A stretch of 64,000 nt of DNA from JAVVHH01 sp963848035. Lineage in GTDB: Bacteria; Pseudomonadota; Alphaproteobacteria; Acetobacterales; Acetobacteraceae. Position 1 is the first letter of the stretch. Each line of letters starts with the position of its first letter. The notes under the pieces were generated by a model. That model made no database searches. It was not told the DNA's origin and worked only from the letters and a program-made list of their open reading frames with translations. This document shows, piece by piece, positions 53,058 through 62,500 of this stretch. The position numbers and the translations under genes were made by a program. The DNA lies in contig CAWKCD010000001.1 of NCBI GenBank assembly GCA_963848035.1, forward strand, positions 4,278,001 through 4,342,000. Direction: 5' to 3'.

Positions 53058-53826
53058 CGGGCGCCCCGAGATAAGCGGTGACCACGTCCGGATTCTTGCT
53101 CACCGTCGCGTAGTCTCCTTCGGCGAGGATCTGGCCGCGGGCGAGCACGGTGATCTTGTCGCACAGACCCTCGACCACCGAGAGGTTGTGCTCGACCATC
53201 AGGATCGTCCGGCCCTTGCGGATGCGCTTGATCAGCGCGACCACCCGTTCGACGTCCTCGTGGGTCATCCCCGCGGTCGGCTCGTCGAGCAGCATCAGCT
53301 TGGGGTCCAACGCGAGCGTGGTCGCGATCTCCAGCGCCCGCTTTCGGCCGTAGGGCAGCAGCGCCGCCTGCTCGTTCTCGTATTCCGACAAGCCGACATC
53401 TGCGAGCAGCGAACGCGCCTGGTCGTCATAGCGCTCGAGCAGCTTCTCGCTGCGCCAGAAATCGAAGCTCCAGCCGCGTTGCCGCTGCAGCGCCACGCGC
53501 ACGTTGTCGAGCGCGGTCAAATGCGGAAACACCGCCGATATCTGGAAGCTACGGATCAGGCCGAGGCGCGCGACGCTCGAAGGCGCCAGATCGGTGATGT
53601 CACGGCCTTCGAAGCTGATGCTCCCGCGCGTCGGTTGCAGGAACTTGGTCAGCAGGTTGAAGCAGGTGGTCTTGCCGGCTCCGTTCGGTCCGATCAGCGC
53701 ATGGATCGTATGTTCCTCGACGCGCAGCTTCACGTCGTTCACGGCAACGAAGCCGCGGAACTCGCGAGTCAACCCGACCGTTTCCAGGATGACACCCGGC
53801 ACTCCGCTTCCCCCTTTTTTCTGCAT
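53050..53826 (-). CDS. livG: Branched-chain amino acid ABC transporter ATPase LivG
   Basis: A 258-residue ABC ATPase. Walker A is GPNGAGKTT, Walker B is LMLLDEPTAGMTHED (the LivG form), and the H-loop is in ILMVEHNLSVVEGL. The signature motif is degenerate, LLPYGRKRALEIATTL rather than LSGGQ; the LPYGxxRxLEIA version is normal for LivG. It is the first gene of the minus-strand transporter operon and is divergent from the CitE-like gene, with the promoter expected in the 73-base gap at 53827-53899. Confidence 0.94.
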   Translation of the reverse strand: MQKKGGSGVPGVILETVGLTREFRGFVAVNDVKLRVEEHTIHALIGPNGAGKTTCFNLLTKFLQPTRGSISFEGRDITDLAPSSVARLGLIRSFQISAVFPHLTALDNVRVALQRQRGWSFDFWRSEKLLERYDDQARSLLADVGLSEYENEQAALLPYGRKRALEIATTLALDPKLMLLDEPTAGMTHEDVERVVALIKRIRKGRTILMVEHNLSVVEGLCDKITVLARGQILAEGDYATVSKNPDVVTAYLGAPDA

Positions 53827-53899
53827 GTCTCATGCGCTGATTTGCATATCGGCCGGGCTCGCGCAAGATTGTTCCAAAGCTCGATGGGAGAAGTATGTC

Positions 53900-54748
53900 A
53901 TGCGGCTCCGCAACCTGCTGTTCGCCCCTGGCGACAGCGCGCGCAAAGCGGAGAAGGCGCTCGCCACTGCCGCCGACGGCGTGATCCTCGATCTCGAGGA
54001 TAGCGTCGCCATGGCCGCCAAGCCCGCCGCCCGGAAAGCGGTCGCCGCGCTCCTCGCCACCGTCCGGCGGGAGAACGTCTTGGTCCGCGTCAATCCGATC
54101 GGCACTGAGTGGTACCTGCCTGACCTCACCGCGATCGTGCCCGGCCGGCCTGCCGGCGTGTTGCTGCCGAAATGCGAGGGGCCGCATCATCTGGCGCTGC
54201 TCGACCACCATCTCGAGGCGCTCGAAACCGCGGCCGGCATGCCCGTCGGCAGCATCCGTGTCCTGGCGTTGGTCACCGAGACCGCTGCATCGCTCGGACG
54301 CATGGACTATGTCGGCGGCCCGGCGCGCGTGGCCGGCCTGTGCTTCGGCGCGGAGGATCTCTCGGCCGATCTCGGCATCGTCGCGCGGCGCGGCGGCGTC
54401 TATGCCGCGTCGGTCGCGGCGGCTCGCACGATGACGCTGCTTGCCGCCGCCGCCGCCGGGCTGCCCGCGATCGACACGCCGTTCCCCGATCCGCGAGACC
54501 CGGCCGGCCTCGAGGCGGAAGCCGCCCAGGCCGCCGCCGACGGTTTCGCCGGCAAGCTCTGCATCCACCCCGCCCAGCTCGACCCCGTCGCCCTGGCGTT
54601 CACCCCGGGCGCTGACCAAGTGCGCTGGGCCGAGCAGGTCCGGGCCGGTTTCGCCGAGCGGCCCGGCGCCGGCGTCTTCACCCTAGACGGCAAGATGATC
54701 GATCGACCGCACCTCAAACTAGCGGAACGGATCCTCGCCGCGGTATGA
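53900..54748 (+). CDS. HpcH/HpaI aldolase / citrate lyase beta-subunit-like (CitE-like) protein
   Basis: A 282-residue TIM-barrel lyase of the CitE-like family, which cleaves or forms acyl-CoA thioesters such as malyl-CoA or citramalyl-CoA. It opens RNLLFAPGDSARKAEKALA, followed by GVILDLEDSVA, where the acidic residues help bind magnesium; LPKCEGP and ALVTETAASLGRMD supply the catalytic region, and GKLCIHPAQL closes the barrel. GGGAG nine bases before ATG 53900 supports the start. It is divergent from livG and precedes the ECF-sigma operon by 79 bases. The exact substrate is unknown. Confidence 0.85.
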   Translation: MRLRNLLFAPGDSARKAEKALATAADGVILDLEDSVAMAAKPAARKAVAALLATVRRENVLVRVNPIGTEWYLPDLTAIVPGRPAGVLLPKCEGPHHLALLDHHLEALETAAGMPVGSIRVLALVTETAASLGRMDYVGGPARVAGLCFGAEDLSADLGIVARRGGVYAASVAAARTMTLLAAAAAGLPAIDTPFPDPRDPAGLEAEAAQAAADGFAGKLCIHPAQLDPVALAFTPGADQVRWAEQVRAGFAERPGAGVFTLDGKMIDRPHLKLAERILAAV

Positions 54749-54827
54749 TGAAGCTCTCGCAGCACCCCGGCGTGGGGCCCGCGCCGCCCTCTCGTAAGAA
54801 GGGCATGTCCGGACCATGTGATCCCTC

Positions 54828-55370
54828 ATGCTGAACGACGCGACCGACGAAGACCTGATGGCCCGCAGCGCCGCCGGCGACCGCCTAGCGTTCGACGCCC
54901 TGGCCGAACGCTACATGCTGCGTCTGCGGCGCGCAGCCCTGCGCGTGCTGTCCGAACCGGCCGCGGCCGAGGACGCTGCGCAGGATGCCCTGTTGCGCGC
55001 CTGGATGCGCGCCGCAACCTACGACCGCAAGCAGGCCAGCGTGTCCACTTGGCTGCACCGCATCGTCGTCAACGCCGCGATCGACCGCGTCCGTGCGACC
55101 CGTCCGACCACCGATGTGCCGGACAGCCTGCTCGACCCGGCGGAAGCCGCCGACGTCATGCTGGTCCGCAGTGAACGCAACATGATCCTCGCCGAAGCCA
55201 TCGCCAGCCTCCCGCAACGCCAGCGCACCGCGCTGACCCTGACCTATCAGGAAGGCTGGTCCGGACAGGATGCCGCGCGCGCCCTCAGCGTCTCCACGCG
55301 CGCGCTCGAAGGTTTGCTGCATCGCGGCCGCAAGCTGGTCCGCGCCTACATGGAGGCTCGCGAGACGTGA
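54828..55370 (+). CDS. ECF-type RNA polymerase sigma factor
   Basis: A 180-residue group IV sigma factor. Region 2 covers about residues 8-80 (DEDLMARSAAGDRLAFDALAERY; then AAAEDAAQDALLRAWMRA, the -10 recognition helix), and region 4 about 120-175 (LPQRQRTALTLTYQEGWSGQDAARALSVSTRALEGLLHRGR, the -35 recognition helix-turn-helix). There is no region 3. It is the first gene of a run of eight that overlap or nearly touch, and should direct transcription of the downstream efflux genes. The next gene overlaps its stop (GTGA), a standard sigma/anti-sigma arrangement. I found no convincing GGAAC-type autoregulatory promoter upstream. Confidence 0.9.
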   Translation: MLNDATDEDLMARSAAGDRLAFDALAERYMLRLRRAALRVLSEPAAAEDAAQDALLRAWMRAATYDRKQASVSTWLHRIVVNAAIDRVRATRPTTDVPDSLLDPAEAADVMLVRSERNMILAEAIASLPQRQRTALTLTYQEGWSGQDAARALSVSTRALEGLLHRGRKLVRAYMEARET

Positions 55371-55777
55371 GCCAGCCGCTCTCCCGCCGCCGGCTGGAGT
55401 GGCTCGTCCGTGCCCGCGGAACCGACCTGTCCGCCTGGCCCGAAGACGAACGCCTTGCCGCGTTGGCGCTCCTGCGACGTTCACCGGAAGCCCAGTCCGC
55501 CTTCGCTGACGCCATGGTCGACGAGGATGCACAAGAAGACGTCCGGGAATACGACCTCGCCGTCTTCGACCGGATGCAGTCCGCGCTGCGCCGGAGCCTT
55601 GCTCCCCTCTCGCTGCTCACGCGTGGCTTGCGCGCGGGTGCGCTGATCGGCTGCATGGCCGCCGGACTCTATCTCGCGACCACGCTCGACATTGCCGTTG
55701 CCCAGGCCGATGCGGGCAGTTCGACCGACCCGTTCACTTCGGCGCAGACGATCAGCCTCGCCGCCCTGGATCAGTGA
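55367..55777 (+). CDS. Probable membrane-anchored anti-sigma factor
   Basis: A 136-residue protein translated with the sigma factor (GTG overlapping its stop). The cytoplasmic N-terminal half (RRRLEWLVRARGTDLSAWPEDERLAALALL) is helical and acidic-basic like small anti-sigma domains. One hydrophobic helix lies at about residues 83-110. A short periplasmic tail follows. There is no zinc-binding ZAS motif (no HxxxCxxC). The call rests on position and topology; sequence alone does not prove sigma binding. Confidence 0.6.
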   Translation: MSQPLSRRRLEWLVRARGTDLSAWPEDERLAALALLRRSPEAQSAFADAMVDEDAQEDVREYDLAVFDRMQSALRRSLAPLSLLTRGLRAGALIGCMAAGLYLATTLDIAVAQADAGSSTDPFTSAQTISLAALDQ

Positions 55778-55787
55778 GTTCAGCCAA

Positions 55788-56252
55788 ATGACGTTGCGCG
55801 AGCCGTGGCGCACGCGCCTCTTGTTCCTGTCCTTCGCCGTCAATCTCGTCACGATCCCAATCGCCGCGGCGCCGTTCGTATATCACCGCCCGATCATGGT
55901 CCCGCCCCCGGTACCCGGTGGTCCGCCGCGCCCGGTGGTCATGTTCGAGCGGATCTCCCGGTCGCTCTCGGCGGAGGATCAGACCAAGCTGATTGCCGTC
56001 GCCGAGCCGCATTTCGAAGAGATCGACGTGGCGCGAGCCCGCATGGAGGCCGCCCGGGCAGCGATGTTGCGCGCCATCGGCCATACGCCATATGAGCCCG
56101 AGGCGCTCCGCACCGCCATGCGCAACTGGCAGGTCGCCTGGAAAGAGTGGTCCGACGATTTCGGCGCCGCCTTCGTCGACGCGATCCAGGAAGTCTCGCC
56201 CGAGGGCCGGCAACGCCTGGCCGAAGCCGGCCGACGGCACCCGCTGCGATGA
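55788..56252 (+). CDS. Periplasmic heavy-metal-sensor-like protein (CnrX/ZraP/CpxP-type fold)
   Basis: A 154-residue protein with an N-terminal membrane anchor (about residues 11-31), a Pro-rich linker (VPPPVPGGPPRP), and a periplasmic helical hairpin domain starting at about residue 50 (RISRSLSAEDQTKLIAVAEPHFEEIDVARARMEAAR...). The layout matches the metal-resistance/periplasmic sensor family in which helical hairpin dimers bind metals or misfolded proteins and relay to an anti-sigma factor, as in cnrYXH. Candidate ligands are His77 in PHFEE and scattered Glu/Met. It overlaps the next gene by ATGA. The inducing signal is unknown. Confidence 0.65.
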   Translation: MTLREPWRTRLLFLSFAVNLVTIPIAAAPFVYHRPIMVPPPVPGGPPRPVVMFERISRSLSAEDQTKLIAVAEPHFEEIDVARARMEAARAAMLRAIGHTPYEPEALRTAMRNWQVAWKEWSDDFGAAFVDAIQEVSPEGRQRLAEAGRRHPLR

Positions 56253-57682
56253 GGCCGACCCGCTTGGCCCTCCCCCTGCTGCCGCTCCTCCTGCAGCTCG
56301 GGGGCTGCACGCTCGGCCCGATTTTCGCGTCGCCGCCGGTGGATGTACCCGGCGCCTTCCGCGCCAGTCCCGAAACAGCCAAGGCTGCCTGGCCTGCTAT
56401 GTATTGGTGGGAGAATTTCCGCTCGCCCGAGCTCGACGCGCTGATGAATCGCGCTCGGCTCTTCAACAACGACCTCGGCGCCGCGGCGGCGAGGGTCGTC
56501 CAGGCAGATGCCCAGGTGCGCATCAACGGCGCCCCGCTCTTGCCGACGCTCAACGGTACCGGTGATTTCAGCTACAACCGCTCCGGCACCGGCAGCCGTA
56601 GCAGTAGCGGGTTCAGCAGCGGTGGCGGTGGCCACTATTTCGACAGCCGCAGCTACAGCATCGGCCTGCAGGCCAGCTACGATCTCGACTTGTTCGGCCG
56701 CAACCGCGCCCTGCTGCAGTCCGCCCAGGCCAACGCGATCGCGACACGTTTCGATCAGCAGACGGTCACGCTCGCGGTGGAGAGCTCTGTCGCCTCCACA
56801 TACTTCCAGGTCCTCTCCGCACAGGATCGGCTTCGCGTTGCCGAGCGGAACCTGCGCAGCGCCGAGCAAATCCTGGCAGCCTACCGCGCGCGCCTGACAG
56901 TCGGCACCGCCAACCTGCTCGACGTCTCGCAGCAGGAGGCGCTGGTCGCCGGCCAGCGCGCCAACCTGCCGAACTACCGCAACACCATCGAGCAGAACCG
57001 GCTCGCCCTCGGCATCCTCGTCGGCCTGCCGCCGGAGCGGCTCGACATCACCGGCGGCTCGCTCGACAAGCTGCCTTTACCGCTCGTCGCGCCTGGCCTG
57101 CCCAGCGAGCTCCTCGCCCGCCGTCCCGACGTCGCCTATGCCGAGGCCCTGCTTGCGGCGCAGAACGCCAATATTGTCGCCGCCCGCGCCGCCTTCTATC
57201 CCCAGATCAGCCTGACCGCGTCCGGCGGCCTGACCAGCGCCGCGCTTTCCTCCATCACCGGTCCCGGCACCCTCGTGGCGCAACTCGCCAGCGCCCTCAC
57301 GCAGCCGATCTTCGACAACGGACTGCGCCGCGGCGACCTCGATCAGGCGAAGGGCCGCTATGGCGAGTTGCTCGCCAACTACCAAAAGGCGGTGCTGCAA
57401 GCCTTCACCGACGTCGAGCAATCCCTCACGTCGCTTCAGTACACCTCGGATCAGGAAGCCCGCGAACGCGAAGCGATTGCCGTGGCGCAGCGCGCGGCCG
57501 ACATCGCCAACGCCCAGCTACAGGCCGGGACGATCGACATCATCACCTCGCTCAACACGCAGACGACGCTCTACAACTATCTGGATCTGCTGACTCAAAT
57601 CCGGCTTTCCCGTTTCCTCGCGCTGCTCAACCTCTATAAGGCGATGGGCGGCGGCTTCACCGTCGCCGGGCAGTCCGCATGA
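56249..57682 (+). CDS. RND efflux outer-membrane lipoprotein (OprM/NodT family)
   Basis: A 477-residue TolC-like outer-membrane channel. The lipoprotein signal ends at Cys20 (QLGGC). The two OEP repeats contain LGAAAARVVQADAQVRINGAPLLPTLNG and, in the second, ARRPDVAYAEALLAAQNANIVAARAAFYPQI, the diagnostic NodT block. A Gly/Ser-rich insert (SRSSSGFSSGGGG) near residue 120 is unusually repetitive. It is placed between the sensor and the fusion protein, with four-base ATGA overlaps on both sides, so all three parts of the pump come from one transcript. Confidence 0.92.
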   Translation: MRPTRLALPLLPLLLQLGGCTLGPIFASPPVDVPGAFRASPETAKAAWPAMYWWENFRSPELDALMNRARLFNNDLGAAAARVVQADAQVRINGAPLLPTLNGTGDFSYNRSGTGSRSSSGFSSGGGGHYFDSRSYSIGLQASYDLDLFGRNRALLQSAQANAIATRFDQQTVTLAVESSVASTYFQVLSAQDRLRVAERNLRSAEQILAAYRARLTVGTANLLDVSQQEALVAGQRANLPNYRNTIEQNRLALGILVGLPPERLDITGGSLDKLPLPLVAPGLPSELLARRPDVAYAEALLAAQNANIVAARAAFYPQISLTASGGLTSAALSSITGPGTLVAQLASALTQPIFDNGLRRGDLDQAKGRYGELLANYQKAVLQAFTDVEQSLTSLQYTSDQEAREREAIAVAQRAADIANAQLQAGTIDIITSLNTQTTLYNYLDLLTQIRLSRFLALLNLYKAMGGGFTVAGQSA

Positions 57683-58932
57683 GGCGCTGGATCGTCGCCC
57701 TGGTCCTGCTCGCCGTGCTCGGCGGCGGCGGTTACTACTGGTGGCACAACCACCAGACCGGCACTGAACAGACCGCCGCCAGCGGGCGCCGCGGCCGGCG
57801 CGGCGGGCAAGATCCGAGCACGCCGGTCCCGGTCCTGGCCGCCAACAGCGTCACGCAGGATGTCCCGATCTACCTCGATGCGCTCGGCACCGTGCAAGCC
57901 TTCAATCTCGTTTCCATCCGCGCGATGGTCGACGGCCCGCTCGTCGACGTTCGCTTCAAGGAGGGCCAGGACGTCAAGGCCGGCGACGTGCTTGCGCGCA
58001 TCGATCCGCGGCCTTATCAGGCCTCGCTGGATTCCGCGGCTGCGAAGAAGCAGCAGGACGAGGCCAATCTCGCCAACGCCAAGCTGGACATGGCGCGCTA
58101 CGCCAAGCTGGTCGCCTCCAACTACAGCAGCGCGCAACAGTCCGACACCGCACGCGCCCAGGTGGCGCAGCTCGAGGCGCAGGTCCGCGGCGACCAGGCG
58201 GCCATCGACACCGCCAAGACCCAGCTCAGCTACGCGACGATCACCGCGCCGATCGACGGCCGCGTCGGCCTACGCCAGGTGGACAGCGGCAACATCGTCC
58301 ATTCCAGCGACGCCACACCGATCACCGTCATCACTCAGCTGCAGCCGATCTCCGTCGTGTTCACCTTGCCGCAGCAATCTCTGCCGCAAGTTGCTGAATC
58401 GATGCAGAACGGCATGCCGGAGGTTGTTGCACTGCGCGCTGGCGACAATGCGCCGCCCGGCGGCCGCGGCGTGATAGACCGCGGCAAGCTCGCCGTCCTC
58501 GACAACCAGGTCGACCCCGCGACCGGCACCATCAAGCTGAAGGCCACTTTCCCGAATGCCGGACTCAAGCTGTGGCCGGGCGGCTTCGTGAACGTCCGTA
58601 TGCTCGTCCGCACCGAGCAGAACGTCGTCACAGTCCCCACGGCCGCCGTCCAGCGCGGCCCCGAAGGCCCCTATGTCTTCGTCATCAAATCAGACAACAA
58701 GGCCGAGAAGCGCGCGCTGAAGCTCGGCCACGAGGACGATCAGCTCGCGATCGTCCAGTCTGGCCTGCAAGCCGGCGAGCAAGTCGTGACCGACGGCGCC
58801 CAGCGGGTGCAAGATGGCGGCATGGTCGCCATCGCCGGGCCGGACGGCAACGCGCCCGACGCCGTGCCGACACGCGAACGCGGCGCCCCCGGCACGGCAC
58901 AACGCGGCCGGCGCAACAGGTCGAACTCATGA
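57679..58932 (+). CDS. RND membrane-fusion protein (MdtA-like periplasmic adaptor)
   Basis: A 417-residue HlyD/AcrA-family adaptor. An N-terminal anchor (about residues 4-24) is followed by an Arg-rich linker. The barrel-sandwich, lipoyl and hairpin segments appear as FKEGQDVKAGDVLARIDPRPYQASLDSA, then the alpha-hairpin AKKQQDEANLANAKLDMARYAKLVASNYSS, and ATITAPIDGRVGLRQVDSGNIV. The sequence resembles MdtA of the MdtABC system. A C-terminal Gly/Arg tail (GQRGRRNRSNS type) is variable. It overlaps both neighbouring genes by ATGA. Confidence 0.93.
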   Translation: MRRWIVALVLLAVLGGGGYYWWHNHQTGTEQTAASGRRGRRGGQDPSTPVPVLAANSVTQDVPIYLDALGTVQAFNLVSIRAMVDGPLVDVRFKEGQDVKAGDVLARIDPRPYQASLDSAAAKKQQDEANLANAKLDMARYAKLVASNYSSAQQSDTARAQVAQLEAQVRGDQAAIDTAKTQLSYATITAPIDGRVGLRQVDSGNIVHSSDATPITVITQLQPISVVFTLPQQSLPQVAESMQNGMPEVVALRAGDNAPPGGRGVIDRGKLAVLDNQVDPATGTIKLKATFPNAGLKLWPGGFVNVRMLVRTEQNVVTVPTAAVQRGPEGPYVFVIKSDNKAEKRALKLGHEDDQLAIVQSGLQAGEQVVTDGAQRVQDGGMVAIAGPDGNAPDAVPTRERGAPGTAQRGRRNRSNS

Positions 58933-59564
58933 ACGAGGAGGCAGACGTGCTGACATTCTACCACTCGCCGAGGACCCGCTCGACCGGCGTGCGCATCCTG
59001 CTCGAGGAATTGGCCGCGCCCTACGATATGCAGATCCTCAACCGGAACCGCGGCGAGAACACGGCCTCCGACTACCGCGCCGTCAACCCGCTCGCCAAAG
59101 TCCCTGCCATCGTGCACGACGGTGCGGTCATCACCGAGCAAGTGGCGATCTATATCTACCTGGCCGACACCTTCCCAGAGCGCGGCCTCGCGCCCCCGAT
59201 CGGCGACCCTCTTCGAGGCCCCTATCTCCGCTGGATCGCCTTCTACGGCTCCTGTTTCGAGCCTGCCCTGGTGGACAAGCACCGCGGTGTCGAGCCCGGT
59301 ATGCGCGCGATGTCGCCGTACGGCTCCTACGACGAAGTCATCGAGCTGCTTTCTCAACAGCTGACGCCGGGCCCGTTCATGCTGGGCGAGCGCTTCACCG
59401 CCGCGGACATCCTCTGGGGCACCGCCCTCGGCTGGACCATGCAGTTCAAACTCGTTCCGGAACGCCCTGAGTTCACGACATTCGCCGGCCGCATCGCTGG
59501 CCGCGCCAGCGCCCGCAAGGTCAACGACGAGGACGCCGCCCTCGCCGCCATGCACCACGCATGA
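58929..59564 (+). CDS. Glutathione S-transferase embedded in the RND operon
   Basis: A 211-residue soluble GST. The N-terminal thioredoxin-like domain begins LTFYHSPRTRSTGVRILLEELAAPY and contains NPLAKVPAIVHDGAVITEQVAIYIYLAD, where VPAI and the ITE-Q-type residues bind glutathione. The C-terminal helical domain ends in RFTAADILWGTALGW. The catalytic residue is a candidate Ser in SPRTRS. It is inserted between the fusion-protein and pump genes and overlaps the former by ATGA, so its expression is tied to the pump. A role in conjugating or sensing exported electrophiles is inferred, not shown. Confidence 0.88.
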   Translation: MNEEADVLTFYHSPRTRSTGVRILLEELAAPYDMQILNRNRGENTASDYRAVNPLAKVPAIVHDGAVITEQVAIYIYLADTFPERGLAPPIGDPLRGPYLRWIAFYGSCFEPALVDKHRGVEPGMRAMSPYGSYDEVIELLSQQLTPGPFMLGERFTAADILWGTALGWTMQFKLVPERPEFTTFAGRIAGRASARKVNDEDAALAAMHHA

Positions 59565-59571
59565 GTCCTAG

Positions 59572-62500
59572 TTGAGCATCTCTGCCCCCTTCATCGCGCG
59601 CCCGATCGCTACCTCTCTCCTTGCGATCGCGATCCTGCTCGCCGGCGTCCTCGGCTACCGCTGGCTACCTGTCTCCGCCCTACCGTCAGTCGACTTCCCG
59701 ACCATTCAGGTCACCACCCAACTCCCTGGCGCCGGGCCCGAAACCGTCGCGACCCTGATCACCGCCTCGCTCGAGCGGCAGTTCGGCCAGATCACCGGCC
59801 TGCAATCCATGACCAGCACGAGCAGCGAGGGCACCAGCCAGATCACGCTGACCTTCGACCTCAACCGCAAGATGGACAGCGCCGCCCAAGACGTTCAAGC
59901 CGCGATCAACGCCTCCACCGGCACGCTCCCGGTCAACCTGCCCTACCCGCCCGTCTACTCCAAGGTGAACCCGGCCGACGCGCCGATCCTCTCCCTGGCA
60001 CTCACCTCCGACAGCATCCCCATCGACAAGATCAGCGACGCCGCCGACACCATCCTGCAGCCCAAGCTCAGCCAGATCGACGGGGTCGGCAAAGTCACCG
60101 TCCAGGGCGGCCTCCGCCCCGCCGTCCGCGTCCGCGTCGATCCCGCCCGCGTCGCCGCCTATGGCCTCTCGCTCGAAGACGTCCGCAATGCCGTCGCCGC
60201 TGCCAACGTCAACGGCGCCAAAGGCGGCTTCGACGGCCGCCGACAGGCCTACGCGGTCGGCGCCAACGACCAGCTCCTCTCTCCCGACCAATACAACTCC
60301 CTCGTCATCGCCTACAAAAACGGCGCCCCGGTCCGCCTCTCTAACGTGGGCAGCGTCATCGGTGGCGTCGAGAATGACCGCGTTTCCGGCTGGTACAACG
60401 GCAAATCCGCCGTCGTCCTCGATATCCAGCGCCAGCCTGGCGCCAACATCGTCCAAACCGTCGCCGCCATCCGCGAAGCGCTCCCGGCCCTGCAGCGCTC
60501 CATCCCCGCCCAGATCCGCATGCAGGCCGTCACCGACCGTACCGAGACCATCCGTGCCTCCGTCTTCGACGTGCAGGTCACCCTCGCGATGGCCATCGGC
60601 CTGGTCGTCTTCGTCATCTATCTGTTCCTGCGCAGCGCGAGGGCCACCCTCATCCCCGCGGTCGCCCTGCCGCTCTCGCTCATCGGCACCTTCGGCGTCA
60701 TGGCCCTCTGCGGCTATAGCCTCGACAATCTCAGCCTCATGGCGCTCACGGTCGCCACCGGCTTCGTCGTCGACGACGCCATCGTCATGATCGAGAACGT
60801 CGTTCGCTTCATCGAGGAGGGCTATTCCCCGCTCGAAGCCGCCTATCGCGGCGCCAAGCAGATCGGCTTCACCATCGTCTCGCTCACCGTCTCGCTGATT
60901 GCGGTGTTCATCCCGCTGCTCTTCATGTCCGGCGTGGTCGGCCGCCTGTTCAACGAGTTCGCCGTCGTCCTGAGCACCTCCGTCGTGGTCTCCGCGGTCA
61001 TCTCGCTCACGCTCACCCCGATGATGTGCGCCCGCCTGCTCCGCGCCGAAGAGCGTCCCAGCCGCCTCACCCGCTGGTTCGAGCGCAGCTTCGACGCCAC
61101 CGCGCGTTTCTACCACCGCACCCTGATGGTCGTGCTCGAACACCAGCGCGCCACACTGCTCGTCGCCCTCGGCACCCTCATCGGCACGGTCGGCCTTTAT
61201 TTGATCATTCCCAAGGGCTTCCTGCCGCAGCAGGATACCGGCGTCATCGTCGCCGTCACCGAAGCCGCGCAGAGCGCCTCCATCCCCCGCATGCAGGTGC
61301 TGCAGACCAAACTCGCCGAACTCGTTCGCCGCGACCCGGCGGTCACGGGCGTCACATCGTTCGTCGGCGCTGGCTCCATCAACGCCACCCCAAACACCGG
61401 CCGCCTCACCATCGCGCTCAAGCCCCGCCCCGAACGCGACGGCGTCGCCACCGTCATCGCCCGTCTGCAATCACAGATGAACGACGTTCCCGGGATGAGC
61501 GTCTTCATGCAGCCCGTGCAGGATATCCAGATCGGCACCCGCATCAGCCGCACCCAGTTCCAATACACGCTGATGGACACCGACGCCGAGGAGCTCAACA
61601 TTTGGGCTCCGAAGCTCGTCGATCATCTCCGCGCGCTGCCCGACATGCAGGACGTCGCGACCGACCAGCAGACCCAAGGCTTCGCACTCCGCGTCGACGT
61701 CGACCGAGACGCCGCCATGCGCTTCGGCGTCTCCATGCAGAACGTGCAGGACATCCTCTACGACGCGTTCGGCCAACGGCAGGTCAGCACCATCTTCAGC
61801 CAGGCCAACCAATACCGGGTCGTTCTCGAGGCCGACCCCGCTTGGCAGGCCGACCCCACCGCGCTGACCCAACTCCGCGTCCCCGGCACCGCGGGCGCCC
61901 AGGTCCCGCTCTCGGCCATCGCGACCGTCACCCGGGCCATCGCCCCGCTCGCGATCACCCACCAGGCCCAGTTCCCCGCTGTCACGATCAGCTTCAATCT
62001 CGCGCCCGGCGCCAGCCTCAGCCACGCCGTTGCCGCCGTCGCGCAGGCCGAAGCCGAACTCGGCATGCCCGAGACCATCGTCGGCAGTTATTCCGGCGAC
62101 GCCGCCGAATTCCAGCGCAGCCTCGCCAGCGAACCCTGGCTCATCCTCGCCGCGATCGTCGTGATCTACATCGTCCTCGGCGTGCTCTACGAAAGCACCA
62201 TCCACCCCGTCACCATCCTCTCCACCCTCCCCTCGGCCGGCATCGGCGCGCTCCTCGCCCTCATGCTCGCAGGCCAGGATCTCTCGATCGTCGCCCTGGT
62301 CGGCATTGTCCTGCTCATGGGCATCGTGAAGAAAAACGCGATCATCATGATCGACTTCGCGCTCGAGGCCGAGCGCGATCGCGGCATGTCTCCCCGACAG
62401 GCCATCGAAGCCGCCTGCCTGCTGCGCTACCGGCCGATCATGATGACCACCGCCGCCGCCCTGCTCGGCGCGCTCCCGCTGGTGCTCGAACACGGCACCG

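Noticed and set aside
54724..54797. GGAAC at 54724 and CGTAA at 54793 as an autoregulatory ECF promoter
   Set aside because: The two elements are about 64 bases apart, far from the 16-17 bases needed, and the first lies inside the upstream coding sequence.
59686..61470. A 594-residue open frame antisense to the first RND pump
   Set aside because: Its composition is Asp/Glu/Gly/Val-rich, as expected for the shadow of a GC-rich gene, with no family motif; the sense strand encodes an unmistakable RND pump.
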